Notes under the pieces: generated by a model
The model's input: the letters and a program-made list of their open reading frames with translations, nothing else
Told to the model about the DNA's origin: nothing
Database searches by the model: none
In this document: positions 1-6,834 of the stretch, one piece after another
Layout of the letters: every line of letters begins with the position of its first letter
Position numbering within the stretch: the stretch's first letter is position 1
Program-made: the position numbers and the translations under genes
DNA from: Vulcanimicrobiota bacterium
GTDB taxonomy: Bacteria; Eremiobacterota; Eremiobacteria; Baltobacterales; Baltobacteraceae
Direction: 5' to 3'
DNA: 11,990 nt
Assembly: GCA_030042755.1 (NCBI GenBank)
Contig: JASHZC010000308.1
Coordinates: forward strand, 1 to 11,990

Positions 1-1
1 C

Positions 2-268
2 ATCGCTGCGTCGCTCGGCATCGAAATCGTCGAACGTTCGATCGATCGCGGCGAACTCTACTCAGCCGACGAAATCTTTTTCAGCGGAACCGCCGCCGGC
101 ATCGCATACATCGCGACCGTCGATCGCCGCACCGTCGGCGACGGAACGATCGGTCCGATCACGCAGAAACTCGCCGGCATTTACCAGCGCGCCGTGCACA
201 ACCAGGAACCCGCCTGGCGCTCCTGGCTAACTGCAACCTACGCAGCTCGTCAAAAGGCAACGGCGTAG
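2..268 (+). CDS. ilvE: Branched-chain amino acid aminotransferase, C-terminal fragment (5' end outside window)
   Basis: The reading frame enters at base 2 and runs 88 codons to a TAG at 266-268. It looks like the C-terminal end of a fold-type IV PLP aminotransferase of the IlvE family, which interconverts leucine, isoleucine and valine with their 2-oxo acids in the cytoplasm. Seen: a segment reading ADEIFFSGTAAGIAYI, then VDRRTVGDGTIGPIT, then a YQRAV...WRSWL ending. The GTAA loop binds the PLP phosphate in this family, and the VGxGxxGPIT plus terminal W-x-x-WL pattern is typical of IlvE. D-amino-acid aminotransferase and aminodeoxychorismate lyase share the fold but usually lack this ending. 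The catalytic lysine and the N-terminal domain lie upstream of the window. The gene converges on the serine hydrolase at 438-1508, with a terminator between them. Confidence 0.85.
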   Translation: MAASLGIEIVERSIDRGELYSADEIFFSGTAAGIAYIATVDRRTVGDGTIGPITQKLAGIYQRAVHNQEPAWRSWLTATYAARQKATA

Positions 269-310
269 GCAGTGTAGCCATCCGCCCCGCACGCTCCGAT
301 CGCGCAGCGT

Positions 311-369
311 ACGAATTTTCCGCCTTCACAGGATGTGAACTTCCAAACTTCGTTCTGCGAAAAATTCGT
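311..369. repeat. Nested inverted repeats in the convergent intergenic region
   Basis: Outer arms ACGAATTTT (311-319) and AAAATTCGT (361-369) are perfect 9-base inverted copies. Between them lies a tight hairpin, TTCACA (325-330), loop GGA, TGTGAA (334-339). This sits in the 169-base gap (269-437) between two converging genes, directly before the terminator stem. Transcribed from the ilvE side it could fold into a stem-loop within a longer stem. The role is unknown: it could be an mRNA 3' end stabiliser, part of the termination region, or chance in a short AT-richer stretch. Nothing else was found in the gap apart from the terminator. Confidence 0.4.
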
Positions 370-372
370 CCG

Positions 373-405
373 AAAAAGAGAGCCCGCACGATGCGGGCTC
401 CTTTT
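373..405. terminator. Bidirectional rho-independent terminator
   Basis: A perfect 9-bp stem, GAGCCCGCA (380-388) with TGCGGGCTC (392-400), closes a 3-base loop CGA. On the plus strand the stem is followed by CTTTTG. On the minus strand it is followed by TCTTTTTCGG. It therefore has a U-tract in both directions. It lies 111 bases after the aminotransferase stop and 37 bases after the serine hydrolase stop, as expected for a shared terminator between converging transcripts. Confidence 0.88.
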
Positions 406-437
406 GTCTGCGCGAATTGGAGCGTACGGGCGAAGGG

Positions 438-1508
438 CTATTTGCCGCCGCCGTTGCCGCTGTCGTTCGTCGCGGTGCCGTTCGTTGGGCTGGTTACGGA
501 CCAGCTGTCCGACGAAGTGCTGTGTTGCCAGTACTGCAGATCGGGCGGCGTGATGCCGTTCGTTGCGGTGAATGCTTGTACGCCGGCGACGCTGCGCCAG
601 GCTGCCATGCGCGCTTCTTCGTGGAAGGCCAGCAGAGACAGCGTGCGGATGAACGTGCGGCCCGCCTCCAGCGACGGTAGACGCGTCGTCATCACTGCAA
701 TCACATAGGGATCGGTTGCATAGACGATGCCGACGTCGTTGAGCGTGTCGAAGAAGCTTCCCGTCTTGTGCGCGATCGCAATGCCCGAGGGAAGCGGCTG
801 CGGAATCAGCGTGTTGATCTGATCGCCCTCGAGGATGTCGATCATCTCGTTGGACGACCAGTCATCGACAAGCTCGCGTTTGGCCATCAGCTGCAGGAGG
901 TGAACCATGTCCTGCGGGGACGACTGCAGCGCTTGGCGCACGGCCCAGTTGTCCGTGCGGACGTAGCCGCGCAAATGCGTGTGCCTCAGTCCCAACTGGT
1001 ACATGCTGCGGTTGATATCGCGAATACCAACCAGCCGAATCAACATATTGGTTGCGGTGTTGTCGCTGATGTCGATCATGTTGCTCAGCAGCTCGCTAAC
1101 CGTATACGTACTGCCGACCGGTGCGTAGCAGAGATCGCCTGAACCGTAGTCTTTGTCGCTGCCGAGCAGCGTCAGGCGACGATCGAGATCGAATCGGCCG
1201 AGTTCGAGCTGTTTGAAAACTTCGACCATCACCGGAACCTTGATTGTCGAAGCAGCCGGCATCACAGCGGATGCGTTGTACCCGATGCTATAGCCCGTCG
1301 CAAGGTCCATGATGTCGACCGCCGTCGCAGCGGGGAAACGCAACACCATGCGGTGCAGATCGGCGCGCAGCGTTTGCATCGGAGGGGGTACGAGCGTCGC
1401 GCGCACGGGCGACTTCGCTCCGATAAGGAGAAACAATGTTGCGGCCGCAATCGTTCCGATGCGGCCGGCGTTTCTTGCAACGCTCACGTTGCAGAAAGTA
1501 TACCACAC
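438..1508 (-). CDS. Exported serine hydrolase of the class A beta-lactamase fold (PBP-like), lacking the usual omega-loop Glu
   Basis: About 356 aa from a GTG at 1508. A hydrophobic export segment spans residues 17-31, with a plausible signal peptidase site after VRA (residue 37). The active-site motifs are in order: STIK (87-90, nucleophile Ser87 and Lys90), SDN (148-150) and KTG (248-250). The omega-loop region, about residues 178-197 (LRGYVRTDNW...), has no E-x-x-L-N, so the glutamate that deacylates beta-lactams in true class A enzymes is not seen. The family includes peptidoglycan-active and uncharacterised serine hydrolases as well as beta-lactamases. I infer an extracytoplasmic acyl-enzyme-forming protein rather than an efficient beta-lactamase. 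The tail after about residue 305 ends in a Ser/Thr/Asn/Gly-rich, probably disordered stretch. The start is uncertain: neither the GTG at 1508 nor the in-frame GTG at 1487 has a Shine-Dalgarno sequence. The 1487 start gives a more normal signal peptide and fits the promoter-like site overlapping 1497-1505. The gene lies 42 bases downstream of the permease stop and in the same frame as it. Confidence 0.85.
   Translation of the reverse strand: MWYTFCNVSVARNAGRIGTIAAATLFLLIGAKSPVRATLVPPPMQTLRADLHRMVLRFPAATAVDIMDLATGYSIGYNASAVMPAASTIKVPVMVEVFKQLELGRFDLDRRLTLLGSDKDYGSGDLCYAPVGSTYTVSELLSNMIDISDNTATNMLIRLVGIRDINRSMYQLGLRHTHLRGYVRTDNWAVRQALQSSPQDMVHLLQLMAKRELVDDWSSNEMIDILEGDQINTLIPQPLPSGIAIAHKTGSFFDTLNDVGIVYATDPYVIAVMTTRLPSLEAGRTFIRTLSLLAFHEEARMAAWRSVAGVQAFTATNGITPPDLQYWQHSTSSDSWSVTSPTNGTATNDSGNGGGK
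1497..1505 (-). promoter_or_regulatory. Possible extended -10 promoter for the serine hydrolase
   Basis: On the minus strand this reads TGGTATACT, matching the extended -10 form TGnTATAAT at all but one position. It is the only AT-rich hexamer nearby. A TTGCCG upstream is about 20 bases away, too far for a good -35 but tolerable with an extended -10. Transcription would begin near 1490, so the GTG at 1487 would be almost leaderless and the GTG at 1508 could not be used from this promoter. Seen only as a motif; it could be chance. Confidence 0.35.
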
Positions 1509-1550
1509 GGTACAATCGTCATCGGCAAAGCGCCGGCGAACTATTAGGCC

Positions 1551-2411
1551 CTAGAACGGCACGCCGTCTGCCGCGGGCGCGCGCACTTTTCCTGTGACCC
1601 CGGCCAGTGCAACGAGCGCGGCGATGTACGGAAGCGCTTGCATGGCGTTCGCGGGGAGCCACGCGATCTGCCCTTGCAGCACGAACTGCAATGCTTCGAA
1701 GAAACCGAACACGACGCAGGCTGCCGTTGCGCCGAGCGGGTGCCAGCGTCCGAAGATCACGGCGGCAAGCGCAATGAATCCGCGTCCCGCGGTCATGCCG
1801 TCGGAATAGAGATTGAGTTCTCCGATCGACAAGAACGCGCCGCCGAGTCCCGCCAATGCTCCGCTGATTACGACCGCGTAGACGCGCAGCGTCAAAGGAT
1901 CGAGACCGGCGGAAACGACCGCGCTTGGATTCTCTCCGGTCGCGCGAACGCGGAGCCCCCATGGCGTCCGATACAGTACCCAGTGCAACAGGGCTGCGGC
2001 CGCAAACGCAAATACGATCAGAATCCAGAACGCACTTCCCAGACTGTTCACTTGGACGCTGGCTCCAGGTTGGTTGAAGAGCAGAACTAGTCCGTATGCG
2101 GCGCCGCCCGCGCAGATGAGGTTGATGCCGGTGCCGGCGACGATCTGGTCGGCTTTCAATCGCGTTGCCGCAAATGCAAGCATATAGCCGGCCGCAGCGC
2201 CTGCGGCGATTCCGGCGGCGAGTCCGAGCGCTGGGCTGTGCGTCGCGAATGAGACCACGACCGCGACAAACGCACCGGCGGCCATCATGCCTTCCAATCC
2301 AATGTTGATTACGCCGGATCGCTCCGAGATCACGCCGCCGAGCGCAGCGTAAATGATAGGCGTCGACTTGATCAGCGTTAGGACGACGAGCGTGACGATG
2401 AGTGCGCTCAC
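1551..2411 (-). CDS. nupQ: ABC transporter inner-membrane permease, NupQ type (nucleoside/Bmp family)
   Basis: 286 aa from a GTG at 2411, slightly shorter than Bacillus NupQ. It belongs to the BPD_transp_2 permease family that pairs with Bmp-type lipoproteins to import purine or other nucleosides. Seen: about eight hydrophobic helices, and near the N-terminus the family signature ERSGVINIGLEGMM (residues 30-43). Around residue 150, LYRTPWGLRVRATGENP is the coupling-helix loop expected to touch the ATPase. The start is set by AAGGAG at 2424-2419, seven bases before the GTG, and by the GTGA overlap with the upstream permease stop. The frame stays open to 2579, but that extension is Arg-rich and runs inside the neighbouring permease gene. 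It should form a heterodimer with the product of 2408-3433. The actual substrate cannot be read from sequence. Confidence 0.9.
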   Translation of the reverse strand: MSALIVTLVVLTLIKSTPIIYAALGGVISERSGVINIGLEGMMAAGAFVAVVVSFATHSPALGLAAGIAAGAAAGYMLAFAATRLKADQIVAGTGINLICAGGAAYGLVLLFNQPGASVQVNSLGSAFWILIVFAFAAAALLHWVLYRTPWGLRVRATGENPSAVVSAGLDPLTLRVYAVVISGALAGLGGAFLSIGELNLYSDGMTAGRGFIALAAVIFGRWHPLGATAACVVFGFFEALQFVLQGQIAWLPANAMQALPYIAALVALAGVTGKVRAPAADGVPF

Positions 2412-3433
2412 GGCGAATCTCCTTCGACGCGCGTTGCAACGTAACGCCGCGCCGCCAAAACGAAGATGATCAATCCTTCGATGACGTGGATCGCGTCTTT
2501 GGGGACCTGTGCACTCGCTTGCATCGCAAGACCTCCGGACTCGAGGATACCGAATCCGAATGCGGCTAAGCAGATCCAAAGGGGCTGAAGATCGCCGACG
2601 AGCGCGACGGCAATCGCCGTAAAGCCGTAGCCCGGCGAGATCTGCGTGTTGAATCGATGCAATTCACCGGTCACGAGCGTTGCGCCGCCCAAACCTGCGA
2701 TCGCGCCGGACAGCGAGAGCGCAAGCCAGGTAATGCGTCCGAGATCGACGCCGTTACGCCGCGCCGCCTCCGGCGCTTCTCCGCTGGCGCGCAGATCGTA
2801 CCCGAACACCGTTCGCACGAGGACCCATTGCAGCGCACATGCCAGCGCGATCCCAAGCAGGAGCGCAATCGAAAGGCGCGTGTTCGGAAGAAGCGTCGGA
2901 AGCCAATACGCTGGGTCGAGCCACGCGGTCTCGGCACCGGCCGCAAGCGGACCCTTTAGCGGTCCGCTCACGAGTTCGAGCGCAAACGCGGCCGCGATGA
3001 AATTGAGCATCAAGGTTGCGACGATCTCGTTCGCATCGAAACGCGCTTTCATCCATCCGGCGATCGCACCCCACGCGCCCCCGCCGATTGCGCCCGCGCA
3101 AAGAAGCAAAACGATTCCGATCGGACCTGGCAGCGTCATCACCGCTCCGAGTGCGCCCGCGCACAAACCGCCGACCAGCAATTGTCCCTCGGCACCAATG
3201 TTGAAGAGTCCCGCGCGAAAAGCCAAGCAAATGCCGAGGGCCGGAAACAGCAGCGCCGTTGCGGCGACGAGCGTCTCGCCGAGTTGTTCGCGGCCGCCGA
3301 GCGCGCCGACGATGAGCGCGGAGAAACCTTCGTAGGGACTCGTCCCGGCAACGATCATTGCAAGCGACATCAGGACGAGCAAGAGCACGATCGCACCGGC
3401 CGGTCCGATCATAGCCCGGCGCAGGGCCGTCAA
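2408..3433 (-). CDS. nupP: ABC transporter inner-membrane permease, NupP type (nucleoside/Bmp family)
   Basis: 341 aa, close to the usual NupP length. It is a polytopic membrane protein with an N-terminal helix at about residues 12-30 and then roughly eight more hydrophobic segments. Seen: the permease signature FRAGLFNIGAEGQLL (72-86) and, near residue 210, VRTVFGYDLRASGEAPEAA, the cytoplasmic coupling loop. It is the larger of the two half-channels of a Bmp-type importer, acting with NupQ and the double-cassette ATPase. The start is a TTG at 3433 that overlaps the ATPase stop as TTGA, a translational-coupling arrangement. An in-frame ATG lies seven codons downstream (3412) and would remove only MTALRRA, so the exact start is slightly uncertain. 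No strong Shine-Dalgarno sequence precedes either. Confidence 0.9.
   Translation of the reverse strand: MTALRRAMIGPAGAIVLLLVLMSLAMIVAGTSPYEGFSALIVGALGGREQLGETLVAATALLFPALGICLAFRAGLFNIGAEGQLLVGGLCAGALGAVMTLPGPIGIVLLLCAGAIGGGAWGAIAGWMKARFDANEIVATLMLNFIAAAFALELVSGPLKGPLAAGAETAWLDPAYWLPTLLPNTRLSIALLLGIALACALQWVLVRTVFGYDLRASGEAPEAARRNGVDLGRITWLALSLSGAIAGLGGATLVTGELHRFNTQISPGYGFTAIAVALVGDLQPLWICLAAFGFGILESGGLAMQASAQVPKDAIHVIEGLIIFVLAARRYVATRVEGDSP
2419..2424 (-). promoter_or_regulatory. Strong ribosome binding site fixing the nupQ start
   Basis: AAGGAG on the minus strand lies 7 bases upstream of the GTG at 2411. It sits inside the end of the upstream permease gene. It is one of the few strong Shine-Dalgarno sequences in the window and decides against the longer open frame reaching 2579. 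Confidence 0.8.
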
Positions 3434-4857
3434 GTCGAACCCGCCATCAGCCGTCCGATCGTCGCGCGATCGGCGTTCGCGCTCTCGAAATTTCCGACGA
3501 TCGCACCGCGATACATCACGAGCACGCGATCCGCGAGCGCAAGAATTTCGTCGAGCTCGAACGAGATGAGCAGTACCGCCGCGCCGTGATTGCGAGCCTG
3601 GATCAAACGCGACTGAACGAGTGCAGCCGCACCTACGTCGACCCCGCGTGTCGGATTGTAGGCAAGGATGAAATCGGGTTCGTCGATCAACGCGCGCCCG
3701 GCCACCAGCTTTTGCTGATTACCGCCGGAGAGCGTGCGAACGGCCGCGTCGATATTCGAAGCGCGGATGTCGAAACGGTCGCGTATCTCGAGTGTGTCGT
3801 TGCGGGCGCGAACGCGATCGAGCTCCCAGCCCCGGCGCGCCCTAGTCCGGTGTTGGCGTCCAAGCAGCGCGTTCTCGACCAAAGACCAGCTCATGACCAA
3901 TGCCTCACGTTGCCGGTCTTGTGGAATCACGCCGATTGCGCCGCGTCGCTCGACGCTTCCGGAATAACCGATCTCGCCGGCTATGGCGTCGGCCAGCGTC
4001 GTTTGTCCATTGCCCTCGACACCGGCAATGCCGACGATTTCGCCGCCCCGCACGTCGAGCGCAAGCGATGCAATCGACGCTGCGCCGCTACCGGCGCGAA
4101 GATCGCGCACGGTCAAGCACGACACCGGCGTCGTTCGCGCGCGTTCGGCGATCGTCGGAAGCTCACCGCCGACCATTGCGCGCGCAATCTCTTCGGCGGT
4201 CGTTGCGGACGTCTCCATGCGAGCAACGACTTTTCCGTGGCGCATCACGACGACGTGCGTCGCGTACGCCATCACCTCTTGGAGCTTGTGCGTCACGATC
4301 ACGATCGCGGTGCCGCGTCGCGCGAGCGCGACCACGGTCGCGAAGAATCGTTCGATCTCCGCCGGTGCGAGGGCCGCGGTCGGTTCGTCGAGCAGCAGCA
4401 CCGAAGGCTCTCGATCGAGCTCGCGCAGCAATTCAACGCGCTGCTGCACGCCGATCGGCAGCGTTTCGACAAACGCGTTCGGGTCGATATCGAGGCCGTT
4501 TCTCGCTGCGATATCGGCAACACGCGCGCTTGCCGCGGCTTCGTCGATGCGCCATCCGCGGCGCGGTTCGCGCCCGAGTAAGACGTTTTGCCAGACGCGC
4601 AATCGTCCGATCAGCTCGAAGTGCTGATGCACGAGCCCGACGGTGCCGGTCGTGCGAACCGTTCCTTCGTCGGGGCGAAGCTCCCCGAAGGCGATGGCGG
4701 AAAGCGTCGATTTTCCCGCGCCGTTCTCACCAACGATTGCCCGAATTTCGCCAGGAAACACGTCCAGGTCGACGCCGTCCACGGCGACGACGCCCGGAAA
4801 CGTTTTTCGAATGCCCCGCATCGAGAGTGCGGGTTCGCGATGTAACACGTTCTCCAC
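3430..4857 (-). CDS. nupO: Double-cassette ABC ATPase, NupO type (nucleoside/Bmp importer)
   Basis: About 475 aa with two nucleotide-binding domains in one chain, as in NupO, RbsA and MglA. First cassette: Walker A GENGAGKST (about residues 43-51), signature LPIGVQQR (about 133-140), Walker B LLLDEPTAAL (about 154-163), and switch histidine in VTHKLQE (about 190). Second cassette: a degenerate Walker A GVEGNGQTTL (about 279-288), an intact LSGGNQQK signature (about 376-383), and NPTRGVD instead of an acidic Walker B. A working first and altered second ATP site is normal in this family. It energises import through the NupP/NupQ pair. I place the start at the GTG at 4857, four bases after the lipoprotein stop; the frame is open back to 4899 and a GTG at 4848 is also possible. 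None has a convincing Shine-Dalgarno, so coupling to the upstream gene is likely. Confidence 0.92.
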   Translation of the reverse strand: MENVLHREPALSMRGIRKTFPGVVAVDGVDLDVFPGEIRAIVGENGAGKSTLSAIAFGELRPDEGTVRTTGTVGLVHQHFELIGRLRVWQNVLLGREPRRGWRIDEAAASARVADIAARNGLDIDPNAFVETLPIGVQQRVELLRELDREPSVLLLDEPTAALAPAEIERFFATVVALARRGTAIVIVTHKLQEVMAYATHVVVMRHGKVVARMETSATTAEEIARAMVGGELPTIAERARTTPVSCLTVRDLRAGSGAASIASLALDVRGGEIVGIAGVEGNGQTTLADAIAGEIGYSGSVERRGAIGVIPQDRQREALVMSWSLVENALLGRQHRTRARRGWELDRVRARNDTLEIRDRFDIRASNIDAAVRTLSGGNQQKLVAGRALIDEPDFILAYNPTRGVDVGAAALVQSRLIQARNHGAAVLLISFELDEILALADRVLVMYRGAIVGNFESANADRATIGRLMAGST

Positions 4858-4861
4858 GCGT

Positions 4862-5884
4862 CTACAAGGGCACCGGCTTGAAGGTAGCGAGTGCTTCACG
4901 CGTGTCGGGAGGTACGATTTTTCCGCTTACGATCGCGGCCTCGATTCGCCGCAAGCGCGCGAGATTCGCTTCACCGATGTCAGCGCGCGTGTAACGGAAA
5001 TCGGTCAGTCCGATCGCGCCGTCCTTCAATCCGAATACGACGTGTCCGGTCATCGGCGTACCGGAACTCAGCGACTTTGCGACATCGTACACGGCAACGT
5101 CGACTTTCTTCACCATCGAGGTGAGCACTTTTCCGGGCGCAAGTCCATCCTGATCGGAATCGACGCCGATCACGTAATCGCCTGCGCGCGATTTGACCGC
5201 ATCGATCGCACCAAGTCCGGCTTTTCCGGCAGCCGCGTAGATGATGTCGACGCCGGAATTGTAGAGAACGTCGGCGAGCTCTTGCCCCGCAGCGACATCG
5301 TCAAAATTGCCGACGTACTTCACGTCGACGCGAATCGATGGATTCACTTGACGAGCGCCCGCGGTGTAACCGGCTTCGAACTTGCGCAACAGCGGAATAT
5401 CTTGCCCGCCGAGAAAGGCGATGTGGTTTGTCTTACTCACCATCGCCGCAAGGGCGCCGGCCAAGAACGAGCCGTCTTGTTCGCGAAACGTGATGGAGAC
5501 GACGTTCGGATCGTCGACGACGGCGTCGACGATCGCAAAACGTTGCCTCGGATTCTGCTTGGCGACCTGGTCGAGATCGAGACTCATCAAGAATCCGATC
5601 GCATACACCATGCTAAAGTGCAGGTTCGTGAGCGCGATCAGATTCGGCTGATAATCGGCGGCCGAGCGAGACTGCAACACTTGAATGTACGCACCGAGAT
5701 TCGACCGCGCACGCAATAAGCCACGATACGCAGAATCGTTGAACGAACGGTCGCCTAGACCGCCGACATCGGTGACCATTCCCAGCGTAAGCTGCCCCGG
5801 CTGCGGTCCCCGGTGCCGTCCGCAGCCGGTGAGCGCAAACGCGAACGCGGCCGCAAGGAGCACGGCGAGCGCCTTGTGCCTCAT
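4862..5884 (-). CDS. bmpA: Bmp-family substrate-binding lipoprotein (nucleoside importer)
   Basis: 340 aa. An N-terminal signal peptide ends in the lipobox LTGC, with Cys21 as the predicted lipidated residue, so the mature protein is anchored in the envelope facing the periplasm or exterior. The Bmp/PnrA signature follows: DVGGLGDRSFNDSAYRGL begins near residue 39, and later come FREQDGSFLAGALAA, a GGQDIPLLRKFEAGY stretch, and IYAAAGKAGLGAID then IGVDSDQD. Characterised relatives (PnrA, NupN) bind purine or mixed nucleosides, but the family also has other ligands, so nucleoside binding is inferred. It is the first gene of a five-gene minus-strand unit, in the same order as Bacillus yufN-O-P-Q. 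The ATG at 5884 has only a weak AGGG four bases upstream. It is divergent from arginase. Confidence 0.92.
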   Translation of the reverse strand: MRHKALAVLLAAAFAFALTGCGRHRGPQPGQLTLGMVTDVGGLGDRSFNDSAYRGLLRARSNLGAYIQVLQSRSAADYQPNLIALTNLHFSMVYAIGFLMSLDLDQVAKQNPRQRFAIVDAVVDDPNVVSITFREQDGSFLAGALAAMVSKTNHIAFLGGQDIPLLRKFEAGYTAGARQVNPSIRVDVKYVGNFDDVAAGQELADVLYNSGVDIIYAAAGKAGLGAIDAVKSRAGDYVIGVDSDQDGLAPGKVLTSMVKKVDVAVYDVAKSLSSGTPMTGHVVFGLKDGAIGLTDFRYTRADIGEANLARLRRIEAAIVSGKIVPPDTREALATFKPVPL

Positions 5885-5887
5885 CGG

Positions 5888-5908
5888 CCCTGAACTACGG
5901 ACTCAGGG
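5888..5908. promoter_or_regulatory. Spaced palindrome in the bmpA-rocF divergent region
   Basis: CCCTGA (5888-5893) and TCAGGG (5903-5908) are perfect inverted copies with a 9-base spacer. They lie in the 56-base gap (5885-5940) between the divergent lipoprotein and arginase genes. It could be an operator controlling both transcripts. The half nearer bmpA also supplies that gene's weak AGGG ribosome site. No convincing -35/-10 pair was found in the gap. Confidence 0.3.
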
Positions 5909-5940
5909 AAGGCGAAGCCTCCGCAACGAAGCGCCATTCC

Positions 5941-6834
5941 ATGGTAACCGGCGTCATTCACTCCCGCACCGCGCGCGTCGACGTCATCGGTGTGCCGATG
6001 GATTTGGGGGCGAGCCGTCGCGGCGTTGACATGGGGCCCTCGGCGATTCGCTACGCGAAACTCCACGATCGCCTCGAGGCGCTCGGCATTCCGGAAGTGC
6101 TCGATCACGGAAATCTGCCGGTGCCGATTCGCGAATCCGTTCAACAAATCGACGCATCGGCAAAATATTTGGACGTCATCGAGCGGGTCTGTGAGGATCT
6201 TGCGCGATTGATCGAAGAAAGCGTACGCAGCGGCGGTTTTCCCATCGTCCTCGGCGGCGACCATTCGATCGCTATGGGAACACTAGCCGGTCTCACCCGC
6301 GCGCGCAAATCGCCCCCGGGCTTGGTGTGGATCGACGCCCATTCCGACATCAACAATCCGCAGAGCTCTCGCAGCGGGAACGTTCACGGGATGCCACTGT
6401 GGTTTGCGCTCGAGCACGGATACGCGCGTGCGGAAACCACGGTGCAGATCGGTCTGCGCGACGTCGACGAAGCGGAGAAGCAGTTGTTGCGCGGATCCGG
6501 CGTGCGCGCCTTCTCGATGACCGACGTCGACAAGTTTGGGATGACGCGCGTCATGGAGGAAACGCTAGCGATCGTCGCTTCGGGCGGAAGACCGATTCAC
6601 GTTTCGTTCGACATGGACGCCATCGACCCAAGCGAAGCGCCCGGCACCGGTACGCCGGTCAAAGGCGGCCTGAGTTTTCGCGAGGCACATCTGGCGATGG
6701 AGATGCTGTACGAATCAGGGCAGCTGCAATCGATCGAAATGGTGGAGATCAATCCGATTCTCGACACGCGCAATCAGACGGCATCGCTGGCCGTAGGGCT
6801 GATATGCTCGGGTCTAGGCAAATCGATTCTGTAA
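5941..6834 (+). CDS. rocF: Arginase (arginine to ornithine and urea)
   Basis: 297 aa, the usual bacterial arginase length. A cytoplasmic dimanganese ureohydrolase. Seen in order: [19 protein letters not shown] (18-36); [10 protein letters not shown] (105-114) with metal ligand His108; DAHSDIN (132-138) with Asp132, His134 and Asp136; GNVHGMPL (146-153), typical of arginase rather than agmatinase; [19 protein letters not shown] (222-240) with Asp224 and Asp226; and MVEINPILD (267-275). All six metal ligands are present, so it should be active. The ending [20 protein letters not shown] matches RocF-type arginases well, making agmatinase or formiminoglutamase less likely. The ATG at 5941 has only a weak GAAG about nine bases upstream. 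It is divergent from the nucleoside importer and overlaps the next gene by 31 bases, suggesting cotranscription. It likely provides ornithine, or nitrogen through urea. Confidence 0.94.
   Translation: MVTGVIHSRTARVDVIGVPMDLGASRRGVDMGPSAIRYAKLHDRLEALGIPEVLDHGNLPVPIRESVQQIDASAKYLDVIERVCEDLARLIEESVRSGGFPIVLGGDHSIAMGTLAGLTRARKSPPGLVWIDAHSDINNPQSSRSGNVHGMPLWFALEHGYARAETTVQIGLRDVDEAEKQLLRGSGVRAFSMTDVDKFGMTRVMEETLAIVASGGRPIHVSFDMDAIDPSEAPGTGTPVKGGLSFREAHLAMEMLYESGQLQSIEMVEINPILDTRNQTASLAVGLICSGLGKSIL
6795..6798 (+). promoter_or_regulatory. Ribosome binding site inside rocF setting the start of the EEP-like gene
   Basis: AGGG lies five bases before the ATG at 6804. The frame is open much further upstream, to 6327, but that part lies inside arginase in another frame and is Arg-rich noise. 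This site makes 6804 the best start. Confidence 0.55.

Noticed and set aside
1519..2439. 306-codon minus-strand frame overlapping the NupQ-type permease
   Set aside because: Very Arg-rich, no recognisable motif, and it covers the permease gene, whose helices and signature are clear in another frame.
2412..2579. N-terminal extension of the NupQ-type permease
   Set aside because: The extra 56 residues are Arg-rich, lie inside the upstream permease gene, and are bypassed by a strong AAGGAG site before the GTG at 2411.
3430..4857. Degenerate second ATP-binding cassette as a possible inactivating mutation
   Set aside because: The altered Walker A (GNGQT) and missing acidic Walker B in the second cassette are normal for double-cassette NupO and RbsA-type ATPases.
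3900..4994. Long plus-strand open frame of 364 codons opposite the ATPase gene, and similar frames at 3586-4581
   Set aside because: Arg/Ser-rich shadow of the GC-rich ATPase and lipoprotein genes, with no domain pattern and no ribosome site.
6327..6803. Upstream extension of the EEP-like frame
   Set aside because: It lies inside arginase in another frame and is Arg/Ser-rich; the ATG at 6804 has a good ribosome site.
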